NCBI RefSeq assembly: GCF_003260995.1
Contig: NZ_CP030040.1
Span: 3,023,176-3,087,175, forward strand
Source: Acetobacterium sp. KB-1
Lineage (GTDB): Bacteria; Bacillota; Clostridia; Eubacteriales; Eubacteriaceae
Direction: 5' to 3'
DNA: 64,000 bases
Part shown: positions 18,866 to 26,874 of the stretch, one piece after another
Layout of the letters: the number at the start of each line of letters is the position of its first letter
Numbering within the stretch: the stretch's first letter is position 1
Made by a program: the position numbers and the translations under genes
Notes under the pieces: generated by a model
What the model saw: the letters and a program-made list of their open reading frames with translations, nothing else
Told to the model about the DNA's origin: nothing
Databases searched by the model: none

Positions 18866-18982
18866 ATGGAAGAGTTAAGAAGAAACTTAAATGAATATTA
18901 TTACGTTAACACCCAAAGCTATTGGTTCTTTAGCTTTGGTTATTTTGCGTACAATAAATTAAGTTCCTTTGAGAATCCATGA
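18866..18982 (+). CDS. Aromatic-rich leader peptide of an attenuator
   Basis: A 38-codon gene starting with ATG five bases after GAGAGGA and ending TGA. The peptide begins MEELRRNLNE and then carries YYY, YWFF, F, YF, Y and a final F: six Tyr, five Phe and one Trp in 26 residues. Clusters of codons for the end products of the following pathway are the mark of leader peptides in ribosome-mediated attenuation (known from E. coli trp, pheA and others). It lies between a consensus promoter and a strong terminator, all upstream of DAHP synthase and prephenate dehydrogenase. It was too short to be listed as an ordinary gene. Function is inferred from context. Confidence 0.85.
   Translation: MEELRRNLNEYYYVNTQSYWFFSFGYFAYNKLSSFENP
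18913..18939 (+). promoter_or_regulatory. Pause-type hairpin inside the leader-peptide gene
   Basis: CCAAAGCTA (18913-18921) pairs perfectly with TAGCTTTGG (18931-18939) around a nine-base loop. The hairpin covers the codons for Tyr-Trp-Phe-Phe, as expected for the first hairpin of an attenuator. Confidence 0.6.
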
Positions 18983-19026
18983 GAAATTTTTAGCGATACA
19001 GGTGTATTGAATAAAAGTTTATTTTT

Positions 19027-19058
19027 AGGAGACTTCTTAGGAAGTCTCCTTTTTTTTT
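19027..19058 (+). terminator. Attenuator terminator upstream of DAHP synthase
   Basis: Perfect ten-base stem AGGAGACTTC/GAAGTCTCCT (19027-19036, 19041-19050), TTAG loop and about nine T. It lies 45 bases after the leader-peptide stop. AAGTTCCT at 18961-18968, in the end of the leader gene, can pair with the left arm (AGGAGACTT, one bulge) and would then block the terminator. Confidence 0.88.
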
Positions 19059-19201
19059 CGCAAGACAAAAGCCAAGCGTCATGCTAGCAAATTGGTGGCT
19101 GTCTACGAATCACGGAAAATCAAGCGACCGATTTTCGGTGGTCTTCGGTGCACAGAAGATAAAAAGTGAGTGGTCAGTGAATAACAATAATGGAGGAAAA
19201 A

Positions 19202-20212
19202 ATGATAGTAGTCGTTAAACCCAACACAAATGAAGAAGATATCAAGAGGTTAATCAAAATGATTGAAACACAGGGACTGAGCATCCATTATTCAAAAGGT
19301 GTGGATCACACGATTCTGGGAATAGTAGGGGATACAACCTTGGCAGATGTGGAAAAAATCCGTTCGAATCGTATTGTTGAGAATGTCCTCAGAGTTCAGG
19401 AACCGTACAAAAAAGCCAATCGCTTATTCCATCCCGATGACACCATTATTAACGTTAAGGGCAGAAAAGTTGGCGAAGGCACCATTAGCATCATGGCTGG
19501 TCCGTGTTCAGTCGAAAGTGAGGAACAGGTTGTGGCGATTGCCAAAAGTGTAAAGGAATCTGGAGCTACCTTTCTGCGCGGTGGTGCTTTTAAACCACGA
19601 TCTTCGCCTTACGCATTCCAGGGCTTAGGTTATGAAGGGCTGGAGTTATTAAAAATCGCCAGAAAAGAAACCGGACTTCCAATTGTCAGCGAACTGATGT
19701 CACTTGAACATCTGCCAGCTTTTGAAGATGTCGACATTATCCAGGTCGGGGCAAGAAACATGCAGAATTTTGATTTGCTCCGGGAATTGGGGAAAATTGA
19801 CAAGCCTATTTTGTTAAAACGGGGGATGTCATCAACCATGCAGGAATTTTTGATGTCGGCCGAATACATCATGAAAGAAGGAAACGATAAGGTGATCTTG
19901 TGCGAACGGGGGATTAGAACCTTTGAAACGGCCACCCGAAACACCTTGGATATTAGTTGTGTCCCGGTACTTAAACAAAAAAGCCACCTGCCCATTATTA
20001 TTGATCCCAGCCATGCCACCGGGCTATCCTGGACCGTTGAAGCATTGACCAAGGCGGCCATTGCCGTTGGTGCCGATGGTGTGATGATTGAGGTCCACAA
20101 TAATCCCGAAGAGGCCCTTTGCGATGGGGAACAATCCATTACCCCGGAACAATTCCATAAAATCATGATTACAGTTAAAAAATACGCCGAATTTGAGAAT
20201 AAGGTGATCTAA
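19202..20212 (+). CDS. aroF: 3-deoxy-7-phosphoheptulonate (DAHP) synthase
   Basis: First enzyme of aromatic amino acid synthesis, condensing phosphoenolpyruvate and erythrose 4-phosphate. It is the AroA-I-beta type: an N-terminal ferredoxin-like (ACT-like) regulatory domain (about 1-70) is fused to the KDO8P/DAHP barrel (about 90-335), with MAGPCSVES, FKPRSSPYAFQG and KRGMSST typical of this class. The N-domain usually mediates inhibition by Tyr or Phe. I chose the ATG at 19202, since GGAGG at about 19192 lies between it and an in-frame upstream ATG (19190) that would overlap the ribosome site. The stop overlaps the tyrA start by one base. Confidence 0.94.
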   Translation: MIVVVKPNTNEEDIKRLIKMIETQGLSIHYSKGVDHTILGIVGDTTLADVEKIRSNRIVENVLRVQEPYKKANRLFHPDDTIINVKGRKVGEGTISIMAGPCSVESEEQVVAIAKSVKESGATFLRGGAFKPRSSPYAFQGLGYEGLELLKIARKETGLPIVSELMSLEHLPAFEDVDIIQVGARNMQNFDLLRELGKIDKPILLKRGMSSTMQEFLMSAEYIMKEGNDKVILCERGIRTFETATRNTLDISCVPVLKQKSHLPIIIDPSHATGLSWTVEALTKAAIAVGADGVMIEVHNNPEEALCDGEQSITPEQFHKIMITVKKYAEFENKVI

Positions 20213-21105
20213 TGAAAAACCGAGAAGATTCCATCGTTGGCTTTATCGGCCTGGGTCTGATGGGCGGTGCACTGGCCATGGGACTCAGGAAACAAGGCCC
20301 CAAAGAAATTTGGGCTTATGATTTAAGCCCGGCAGTGATTAAAACCGCCCGGACCCGGGGCGTGATCGATGAAGGCGTCTGGGATTCGGCGGGGCTTCAA
20401 AAAATGTTGCCCCGGTGTGATCTGGTCTTTATCTGTCTGACACCAATGGATACGCTGGCTTTTTTAGCGCTCTATATGGAAGATTTTAAACCGGGGGCGA
20501 TTGTTACCGACATTATTGGAGTAAAAGAAGTGGTCTTTAAAAACCTGGGCAATCTGTTACGCAAAGACATTGACTATATTCCGGGACACCCCATGGCGGG
20601 AAGTGAAAAAGAGGGATTCGGCGGGGCTGATGATCGCATTTTTAAGAATCGTAATTATATTCTCACCCCCTTACCGACCAATCAACCAGAGAACATTGAG
20701 TTGATCAGGGATATCGTAACCGATTTGGGATTTAACCACATTGTTGAGACCACCACCGAAATACACGATCAAAAAATAGCCTTTACTTCCCAGCTTTGTC
20801 ATGTGATTGCAGCGGCCCTGGTTGATTGTGAGGATGATCTCTCCATCACTGATTTTGAGGGCGGAAGCTTTGGTGATCTGACCCGGATTGCCATGATTAA
20901 TGCCCCCATGTGGACGGAGCTGTTTATGTGCAACCGCAAAAACTTGTTGGACCAGATCAAGAAATTTGAAACCAGTCTGGAAGCAATGAAAGAAATGATA
21001 AAGCAAGATGAAAAGGAAGAATTGATCGCACGGCTTAAATCAGTTCGCAAGAAACGCGTTGCCATGGGGGAAATCCGGGCGGCTAAAAACTTAAAAAATC
21101 TGTGA
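20212..21105 (+). CDS. tyrA: Prephenate dehydrogenase (TyrA)
   Basis: Oxidative decarboxylation of prephenate to 4-hydroxyphenylpyruvate, the step that commits to tyrosine. The NAD-binding loop is GLGLMGGALAMGL near the N-terminus. The prephenate dehydrogenase region includes GHPMAGSEKEGFGGA and a C-terminal helical dimerisation part. Length (297) fits the single-domain enzyme with no ACT or chorismate mutase fusion. It is translationally coupled (TAATG) to DAHP synthase, so both are under the aromatic attenuator. This pairing explains why the leader peptide is richest in tyrosine. Confidence 0.93.
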   Translation: MKNREDSIVGFIGLGLMGGALAMGLRKQGPKEIWAYDLSPAVIKTARTRGVIDEGVWDSAGLQKMLPRCDLVFICLTPMDTLAFLALYMEDFKPGAIVTDIIGVKEVVFKNLGNLLRKDIDYIPGHPMAGSEKEGFGGADDRIFKNRNYILTPLPTNQPENIELIRDIVTDLGFNHIVETTTEIHDQKIAFTSQLCHVIAAALVDCEDDLSITDFEGGSFGDLTRIAMINAPMWTELFMCNRKNLLDQIKKFETSLEAMKEMIKQDEKEELIARLKSVRKKRVAMGEIRAAKNLKNL

Positions 21106-21163
21106 GTTTGCTTAAGAGATGCGGCGTGAAAACAGTTACATCAGCCTGAAAATGATTACGCTA

Positions 21164-21193
21164 TTGACTTAATCTCATATGAGAGTATACTCT
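21164..21193 (+). promoter_or_regulatory. Promoter overlapped by two palindromes, upstream of an exporter-like gene
   Basis: TTGACT (21164-21169), 16-base spacer, TATACT (21186-21191). The perfect palindrome TCTCATATGAGA (21173-21184) fills the spacer, and a second perfect palindrome AGAGTATACTCT (21182-21193) covers the -10 box. Such a layout is expected for a repressor site; the regulator is not adjacent. Confidence 0.65.
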
Positions 21194-21280
21194 AGTTAAA
21201 GAAACATATTATAACAAAACTTTTGCTGGGAACAAAATGTTGATAGTAAAAGTCAAAAAAATAATTGGAGTTAAAAAATC

Positions 21281-21892
21281 ATGAAATTATGTAATCTGCC
21301 AGCTATTGGTATGAGAAACATAAAAACGGTGTTAGCAGTCTTTATCTGTGTGGTAGTATTTGCAATTATGGGACCGGAGTTCAATCCGCTCGTTGCTGCA
21401 ATTGCGGCCGTGATTACGATGGGACCGAGCATTGAAAATTCGATTGAAACGGGCTGGAATCGGATATTGGGAACCCTCTTTGGAGGTGTAGCGGGAATGT
21501 TGGGTATTTTTATTGCTCGTTTAATCCCATATCAATACGCCTATGTTTTCATCATTCCGTTAGGAATTATGGGACTGATTTATCTGTGTAATACAATTAA
21601 CAAGTCGGGTGCTATCGTTATTACCTGTGTGGTTTTTCTCATTTTAATGACCACCTATCCTCAGGATACGGGTACCTATATGCTGGCCCTTTTAAGACTT
21701 CTGGAAACGGTATTTGGTATCGTTGTGGCGTTTTTAATCAATCGCTTTATTAAATTGCCGGAATGTGATAAAAACCCGGATGAAAGCCAAACAGAGGCGG
21801 AAAAAGAGTTGGTCACGGTCGAAGAAAAACCGGACAGCGGTTATAAAAAATTTAAAGTGTCAAACCTGTTGTATATGATATTCAAACCCTAG
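21281..21892 (+). CDS. Aromatic acid exporter family (ArAE-like) membrane protein
   Basis: A 203-residue membrane protein with about five helices in the first 155 residues and a charged cytoplasmic tail. The segment 'GMRNIKTVLAVFICVVV' and the conserved RILGTLFGG motif match the ArAE_1/FUSC-like family, members of which are linked to export of aromatic carboxylic acids. It follows the DAHP synthase-tyrA operon but has its own operator-covered promoter. A role in exporting aromatic acids is plausible but unproven. A terminator follows. Confidence 0.75.
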   Translation: MKLCNLPAIGMRNIKTVLAVFICVVVFAIMGPEFNPLVAAIAAVITMGPSIENSIETGWNRILGTLFGGVAGMLGIFIARLIPYQYAYVFIIPLGIMGLIYLCNTINKSGAIVITCVVFLILMTTYPQDTGTYMLALLRLLETVFGIVVAFLINRFIKLPECDKNPDESQTEAEKELVTVEEKPDSGYKKFKVSNLLYMIFKP

Positions 21893-21964
21893 ATTTTACG
21901 TTTATTCTGGATTTTTGTGACGTCTAGATTAACTAAAATATAATTACCCCTCCCCTTAAAAAAG

Positions 21965-21997
21965 AGACCACCCTTAATACCAGGTGGTCTTTTTTTA
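21965..21997 (+). terminator. Intrinsic terminator after the exporter-like gene
   Basis: AGACCACC (21965-21972) pairs with GGTGGTCT (21983-21990), ten-base loop, followed by seven T. It also faces the convergent minus-strand gene. Confidence 0.85.
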
Positions 21998-22012
21998 TTT
22001 GCAAATATTTTG

Positions 22013-22744
22013 TTATCTGAAATAACCAATAATGGTCAGCTTATCCTTAAAGATGGCAGCCAGTCCGGATAGGGCTGAGGGCTTGATGCTGGCAATTACG
22101 GTGGTTGCCGGGCCGGAAGAATCCACTACATTCAGATCATTAGGTAATTGTTCAAATTGGAGCTGGTAAATATTGGCAAGCGTGTTGGCTTCGTATAAAA
22201 TCCCTTTGGAACCGCAGGGAACGATCTCATTTACGGCAGGGTTCTTAACTAAGGTCTTGAGATCCTGATAATTGGCGATTTCCGGATCGCCATCGAGAAT
22301 AAGGGCACTGACATATTTGGGTTTACCGATGCAGATCACCACATCTGCAGATACTGAGGGAGTGATTCGCAACCGATTGGCCATTCCGAGTACAAAAATG
22401 CCAAAACCGGTCATGCTGGTTTTGAAATTTTCTTCGGTCGAACCATTAATGGGCAGATCTCCGATACCGGCTCGTTCCAATTCTTCCCGAATACCTTTAA
22501 TCAGAGCTTCGCCGGTGGGGTGCATTTCTCCGACGATGGTGTTGGAAAGACCGATGATCTGGGCGCCACAGGCCAGCAGTTCAAAAAGACATACCCGGGC
22601 AGCAAAAACAGAAATGTACTTGGTGGCAACACACAGTTCATCCCCGGGCTTTTCCCCGACGCCACCGCTACTGTCGCAGGCAGTGACCAGGAGGGAATCA
22701 GGAAGCTCAATGACGGATAGGTCACGATATTGATAAGTTTTCAT
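22013..22744 (-). CDS. cblS: Alpha-ribazole kinase-like protein (CblS family)
   Basis: A 243-residue protein of the AIR synthase-related (PurM-like) ATP-binding fold (motifs DSSGGVGEKPGDEL, GSTEENF, VVDSSGPATTVIA). Its gene follows a CblT-like transporter gene under a cobalamin riboswitch. That is the arrangement of CblT/CblS in Listeria and Geobacillus, where CblS phosphorylates alpha-ribazole so that the lower ligand of B12 can be salvaged. I chose the ATG at 22744, which has TGGAGG six bases upstream, over an ATG four codons earlier whose ribosome site is poor. The function rests on family and context; other PurM-like kinases are possible. Confidence 0.75.
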   Translation of the reverse strand: MKTYQYRDLSVIELPDSLLVTACDSSGGVGEKPGDELCVATKYISVFAARVCLFELLACGAQIIGLSNTIVGEMHPTGEALIKGIREELERAGIGDLPINGSTEENFKTSMTGFGIFVLGMANRLRITPSVSADVVICIGKPKYVSALILDGDPEIANYQDLKTLVKNPAVNEIVPCGSKGILYEANTLANIYQLQFEQLPNDLNVVDSSGPATTVIASIKPSALSGLAAIFKDKLTIIGYFR

Positions 22745-22841
22745 ACGGTCCTCCATTCGGGGGTTTTTATAATAACGTAAGTGCCATGTATTTTGTGAGT
22801 TACTTCGTCATTTAAGAATCAGGTTCTAGCGGAGCTTAAGT

Positions 22842-23375
22842 TTATGCCTGAGCCGAAGTTGCCGAAGATACCTGATTTTTAACCGATAGGGGTAATGCTT
22901 TAAAGACAAGGGCCGCAATCAGGGCATTGATTCCACCCACCAGAGCCAGGGGAAACATCATTGCAATTACTCCGGGCCAGGTTAACATGGGGATTAAAAG
23001 CGGCGAACAGAGTAAAAGTAGGATCGGGCCGTTGCAGATAGCGGCAACGATAACGTTGACGATCAGGGCGACGATTTCATTTGCGGCCTTTTTAACAAAA
23101 ACATAAGTATACCAGGTGGCCACCATGATCAGCCCCATCCCCAGACCAATAGCAAGGTGAACGGGTAGGGTCATTGGGAATCCTGAGGTAAGCGCGGTTA
23201 AAAGATGACCGATAATAGCAATAATTGCGCCAGCCAGAGGTCCCATCAACAGGGTGCCCAAAAAGGCCGGCAGTGAATCGAAGGCAATCGTGCCAAAAAC
23301 TTTTAACTGGGCTCCTACAAAAGAGAGGGCAATTAAAAGCGCCATAAAAACGAGTTGTCGCGTGTTGATTTTCAT
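22842..23375 (-). CDS. cblT: Alpha-ribazole transporter (CblT, ECF S-component-like)
   Basis: Small (177-residue) integral membrane protein with five or six hydrophobic helices, beginning MKINTRQLVFMALLIALSF, in the style of ECF transporter S-components. Context gives the substrate: it is directly downstream of a cobalamin riboswitch and upstream of the CblS-like kinase, so it probably imports alpha-ribazole, though other cobalamin precursors are possible. The chosen ATG has AAGGAG seven bases upstream; a longer frame to 23405 lacks one. B12 is vital in acetogens for the corrinoid protein and methyltransferases. Confidence 0.78.
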   Translation of the reverse strand: MKINTRQLVFMALLIALSFVGAQLKVFGTIAFDSLPAFLGTLLMGPLAGAIIAIIGHLLTALTSGFPMTLPVHLAIGLGMGLIMVATWYTYVFVKKAANEIVALIVNVIVAAICNGPILLLLCSPLLIPMLTWPGVIAMMFPLALVGGINALIAALVFKALPLSVKNQVSSATSAQA

Positions 23376-23451
23376 GTGATACTCCTTAATTTTATTATAA
23401 AGCATTTCTATGGCGATGAAAAGAAAATTTGGATAGGTCGATTTAATTAAA

Positions 23452-23648
23452 TAAAAAAGTTCACATCTAATTTAGATGTGAACTTTACCGTCGTCCAAAT
23501 GGAATCATTTCTGGCAGGTCTCCTGAGTCAGCTTCATCGCAGTTTGTCCCTTCCCGTGAGGTGGTCATGACTTGTGCTCGACTTTACAGTGGTGGGTCCC
23601 TACAGGATTTTAACCTGTTTCCCTATTCTCCTTTTTCAAGGCACCAAA
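23452..23648 (-). ncRNA. Cobalamin riboswitch with its terminator
   Basis: On the minus strand the element starts near 23648 (GGTGCC), passes GGGAAACAGG, CACTGTAA and the B12 box region GCTGACTCAGGAGACCTGCC (23532-23513), and ends in a perfect 12-base hairpin (23458-23469 with 23473-23484, loop of three) plus a T run. These are diagnostic cobalamin aptamer parts. Bound B12 should favour the terminator and shut off cblT-cblS. Confidence 0.95.
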
Positions 23649-23911
23649 AAAGCTTTATTTACTTGAGCAAATAATAGCACATCAGAGATCAATTTGTCAA
23701 ATTGAAATTGTAAATAATTAAGGGAAAGAAAAAGTAAAGTAATCGTTAAAAGATGATCGCGTCGAGGGTAAATTCTAGCTTAAATCAACCGCGAAAAAAA
23801 AGCGGCGATAAAAAAATCGCGGCCAAATATTGCTGCTATAATTCATTGTATTGAATCCTTGGAGTATGGTACAATGCTTTACAAAATGACTAATACTAAG
23901 AGGTATAAAAA

Positions 23912-24499
23912 TTGATTCTAATGATCGACAACTATGATTCTTTCACCTATAATTTGGTTCAGTATCTGGAAAAACTGAATGCAACGGTGATTGTAAAGAG
24001 AAACGATAAGATTACCCTGGACGAGATTGCCGCGATGGCACCGTCGATGATTGTCTTATCACCGGGGCCATGCACCCCCAACGAATCCGGAATCTGTCTG
24101 GATGTGGTGCACCGTTTTAAGGGTGAAATCCCGATCCTGGGTATTTGTCTGGGCCACCAGATCATCGGTCAGGCCTTTGGCTGTAAGATTAAAAAAGCTC
24201 TGGAACCGGTTCATGGCAAAGTCCATGCCATCTCCCATGACAATGCCGGCGTGTTTGATGGTCTTAATAATCCCCTGAAGGTGACGCGCTACCATTCTTT
24301 GGTGGTTGAAAATCAGGAAATACCGGATTTTTTTGAGATCACCGCCCGAACTGATCAAAATGAGATCATGGGTATGCGACATAAAGACTACCACATCGAA
24401 GGGGTTCAGTTTCATCCTGAAGCGATTCTTACCGAAATGGGGATGGAATTATTGGATAACTTTTATCAATCGACAAAAGAAAATGGTGTGCGATGTTAA
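23912..24499 (+). CDS. pabA: Aminodeoxychorismate synthase, glutamine amidotransferase subunit
   Basis: Class I glutamine amidotransferase (195 residues) supplying ammonia to PabB. The catalytic Cys lies in GICLGHQIIGQAFG and the His-Glu pair in VQFHPEAI. PabA and TrpG cannot be told apart by sequence alone, but the neighbours pabB and pabC make the p-aminobenzoate (folate) role much more likely; it may also serve tryptophan synthesis. The start is TTG (MILMIDNYDSF, as in family members) after AAGAGG. The end overlaps pabB by seven bases. Confidence 0.92.
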   Translation: MILMIDNYDSFTYNLVQYLEKLNATVIVKRNDKITLDEIAAMAPSMIVLSPGPCTPNESGICLDVVHRFKGEIPILGICLGHQIIGQAFGCKIKKALEPVHGKVHAISHDNAGVFDGLNNPLKVTRYHSLVVENQEIPDFFEITARTDQNEIMGMRHKDYHIEGVQFHPEAILTEMGMELLDNFYQSTKENGVRC

Positions 24500-25863
24500 T
24501 ACAAGAAATAAAAACCGACTTAAGCAGTTTTGAGTGCTATCTTCTATTCAAAGATGAGCCCTATAGTTTCTTTTTAGACAGCGGCAGAGACCCGGACAGT
24601 CTGGGACGCTATTCATTTATCGGTGGGAACCCGTTTCTGGTCTTTAAAAGCAAAGCGGACGCCATTACCGTTAAAACCAAAACAGCGACGAAAACGCTTA
24701 CGGGAGATCCTTTTGATGAACTGCAAAAGCTCTTAAAAAAGTATAAAATGGATTATCCATCCCCGTTTCCTTTTTTAGGTGGGGCAGTGGGTTATTTTGG
24801 CTATGATCTCTGTCATCATCTGGAAGTATTTCCCCGCAGTGCCGTGGATGATGTGGGGATCCCCGATTGTTATATGGGTTTTTATGATGGCATTGTGATT
24901 ATTGATCATAAAGAAGGTAAGACCTATGTGGCCGCCCTGGGAATCGAAGAAAATGAAGCGGATATCATCAGCCGGTTAGCCGCAAAATTTGTCGGCGATC
25001 CCAAAATTGCCATTCGTACAGACTTTAAAATTAATGAGAATGTTGAATTTCGGGGTAATTTCACCAAGCCGGAGTATATGAAGGCACTGGATGCAGTTCA
25101 CGAATACATTTTAGCGGGAGATATTTACCAGACAAATCTGACTCAGCGCTTTAACGCTGATTTACAGCTTAGCCCACTGGAATTATACAGCGAACTCAGA
25201 AAAATTAACCCGGCTCCCTTTGCCAGTTACATTGATTTTGGAGAAGGACAGATTGTTTCCAGTTCCCCGGAGCGTTTTATTCTGGTTCAGGGTCGAAACA
25301 TTGAAACCCGACCGATTAAAGGGACGATGCCCCGGGGCAAAACCGCTGCGGAAGATGCCGCTAATCGGGAGACTCTGGTTAACAGCGAAAAGGATAAAGC
25401 CGAACTGCTAATGATTGTCGATCTGGAGCGCAATGATCTGGGAAAAATTGCTAAAACCGGCACCGTTAAGGTTCCGGAATTGTTTAAGTTAGAAACTTAT
25501 CAGACCGTTTTTCACCTGGTCTCAACCGTTACGGCCGAATTAAAGGACAACCTCGATGCCATCGATTGTGTCAAAGCCACTTTCCCCGGCGGTTCGATTA
25601 CCGGGGCACCGAAGATCCGGGCGATGGAGATTATTGATGAACTGGAGCCCACCCAGCGAAACATTTATACCGGTTCGATCGGCTATATTGGTTTCAACGG
25701 GGATCTCGATCTTAATATTGTCATTCGGACGATTGTCTGCAAGGATGGGAAAGGTTATTTTCAGGTCGGCGGTGGAATCGTCTGGGATTCCGACAACCAG
25801 TCCGAATATCAGGAAACCTTCGACAAGGGCAGAGCTCTGATGGATGCACTGAAACGCTATTAA
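24493..25863 (+). CDS. pabB: Aminodeoxychorismate synthase component I
   Basis: Converts chorismate and ammonia to 4-amino-4-deoxychorismate. It has an N-terminal anthranilate-synthase-I-like region and the chorismate-binding domain (about 190-450). The motif PIKGTMPRG carries the lysine typical of PabB, followed by SEKDKAELLMIVDLERNDLG and FPGGSITGAPK. Length (456) is usual. Its ATG lies inside the end of pabA, so the two subunits are translated together. In an acetogen the folate made here is the carrier of the methyl branch. Confidence 0.94.
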   Translation: MLIQEIKTDLSSFECYLLFKDEPYSFFLDSGRDPDSLGRYSFIGGNPFLVFKSKADAITVKTKTATKTLTGDPFDELQKLLKKYKMDYPSPFPFLGGAVGYFGYDLCHHLEVFPRSAVDDVGIPDCYMGFYDGIVIIDHKEGKTYVAALGIEENEADIISRLAAKFVGDPKIAIRTDFKINENVEFRGNFTKPEYMKALDAVHEYILAGDIYQTNLTQRFNADLQLSPLELYSELRKINPAPFASYIDFGEGQIVSSSPERFILVQGRNIETRPIKGTMPRGKTAAEDAANRETLVNSEKDKAELLMIVDLERNDLGKIAKTGTVKVPELFKLETYQTVFHLVSTVTAELKDNLDAIDCVKATFPGGSITGAPKIRAMEIIDELEPTQRNIYTGSIGYIGFNGDLDLNIVIRTIVCKDGKGYFQVGGGIVWDSDNQSEYQETFDKGRALMDALKRY

Positions 25864-25886
25864 TTAAACAGTTTAGGAGGAACCCA

Positions 25887-26699
25887 ATGGACTACGCCAG
25901 TTATAACGGAGAAATTTCAAAAGAACCCCAGATTTCTCTGGATCAGGGCTTTCTTTATGGCTATGGGGTGTTTGAAACCATCAATGTAGCCCATGGAAAA
26001 CCGTTTTTTTTCGCGGATCATATGGAGCGCTTTAAACAAAGTGCCCTGGTGATGGGCCTTAACTTAACCAGTCATCCCGATCAGATTAAGGCGGACTGTC
26101 TGAAGATCATAAAAAAAAATGAGATGAATCGGGGTGGGCTGCGGGTCACCCTCAGTAAGGGCTTAAAAGCGGACAACCTGCTAATCACCGCCCGGGAGAA
26201 TCATTATGACCGCCAGATGTTTGCCCGGGGAGTAAAAATCTGTACCAATGATGCGGTCCGCAATGAAACAGCCCGGCTGGTCACGATCAAGTCCAACAAC
26301 TATCTGGAAAATCTGCTGATTTTAAATGAGGCCAAGGCCCGCGGTTTTTCCGAATCGATTTTTTATAACACCCGTGGTTATCTGGCCGAAGGCTGTATGA
26401 CCAATCTCTTTTTGATTAAAAACAAAACCGTCTGTACCCCGGCAAGGGATTGCGGGCTGCTGGCCGGAATTATCAGAAACCGGGTAATCCAGTTGCTAAA
26501 AGCCAACCTCATCCCGATAGAAGAGGGTAATTATACCCGTGAGCAGTTGATCGATGCCGACGAGGTGTTTATCACCAACTCACTAATGGAAATCATGCCG
26601 GTGAATCAGGTCGATGAAGTGAACTATCGGATTGGGCCCGAAACCCTGAGCTATCGGATCGATGCACTATTTCAGCAAACCTGGGGATCAGGGTTTTAA
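25887..26699 (+). CDS. pabC: Aminodeoxychorismate lyase (class IV PLP enzyme)
   Basis: Fold-type IV PLP enzyme (270 residues) releasing p-aminobenzoate and pyruvate. Features: DQGFLYGYGVFETI at the N-terminus, the PLP lysine in TIKSNNYL, GYLAEGCMTNLF, and a C-terminal EVFITNSLMEI. D-amino acid and branched-chain aminotransferases share the fold, but the position 23 bases after pabB decides for pabC. The start has AGGAGG upstream. A terminator ends the pabABC operon. Confidence 0.9.
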   Translation: MDYASYNGEISKEPQISLDQGFLYGYGVFETINVAHGKPFFFADHMERFKQSALVMGLNLTSHPDQIKADCLKIIKKNEMNRGGLRVTLSKGLKADNLLITARENHYDRQMFARGVKICTNDAVRNETARLVTIKSNNYLENLLILNEAKARGFSESIFYNTRGYLAEGCMTNLFLIKNKTVCTPARDCGLLAGIIRNRVIQLLKANLIPIEEGNYTREQLIDADEVFITNSLMEIMPVNQVDEVNYRIGPETLSYRIDALFQQTWGSGF

Positions 26700-26736
26700 T
26701 AAGACGAGTTATTAAGAAACGAAAAGTTAAACGCTC

Positions 26737-26776
26737 AGCCCTGCAACGGAAGTAAAAATCCGTGGCAGGGCTTTTT
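26737..26776 (+). terminator. Terminator of the pabABC operon
   Basis: AGCCCTGC (26737-26744) pairs with GCAGGGCT (26765-26772), followed by five T; CGGA and TCCG extend the stem partly inside. Confidence 0.75.
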
Positions 26777-26812
26777 GTGAACAACAATAAGCTTAATAAT
26801 TTGAAACAGGCT

Positions 26813-26842
26813 TTGTCAGTAAACGGGTAACTGTGTTAGAAT
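26813..26842 (+). promoter_or_regulatory. Promoter of the HD protein-cca-tatD group
   Basis: TTGTCA (26813-26818), 18-base spacer, TAGAAT (26837-26842), about 30 bases before the start codon. Confidence 0.55.
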
Positions 26843-26874
26843 ACACTTAATTAATAAAAGAACGAGGAGATAAA

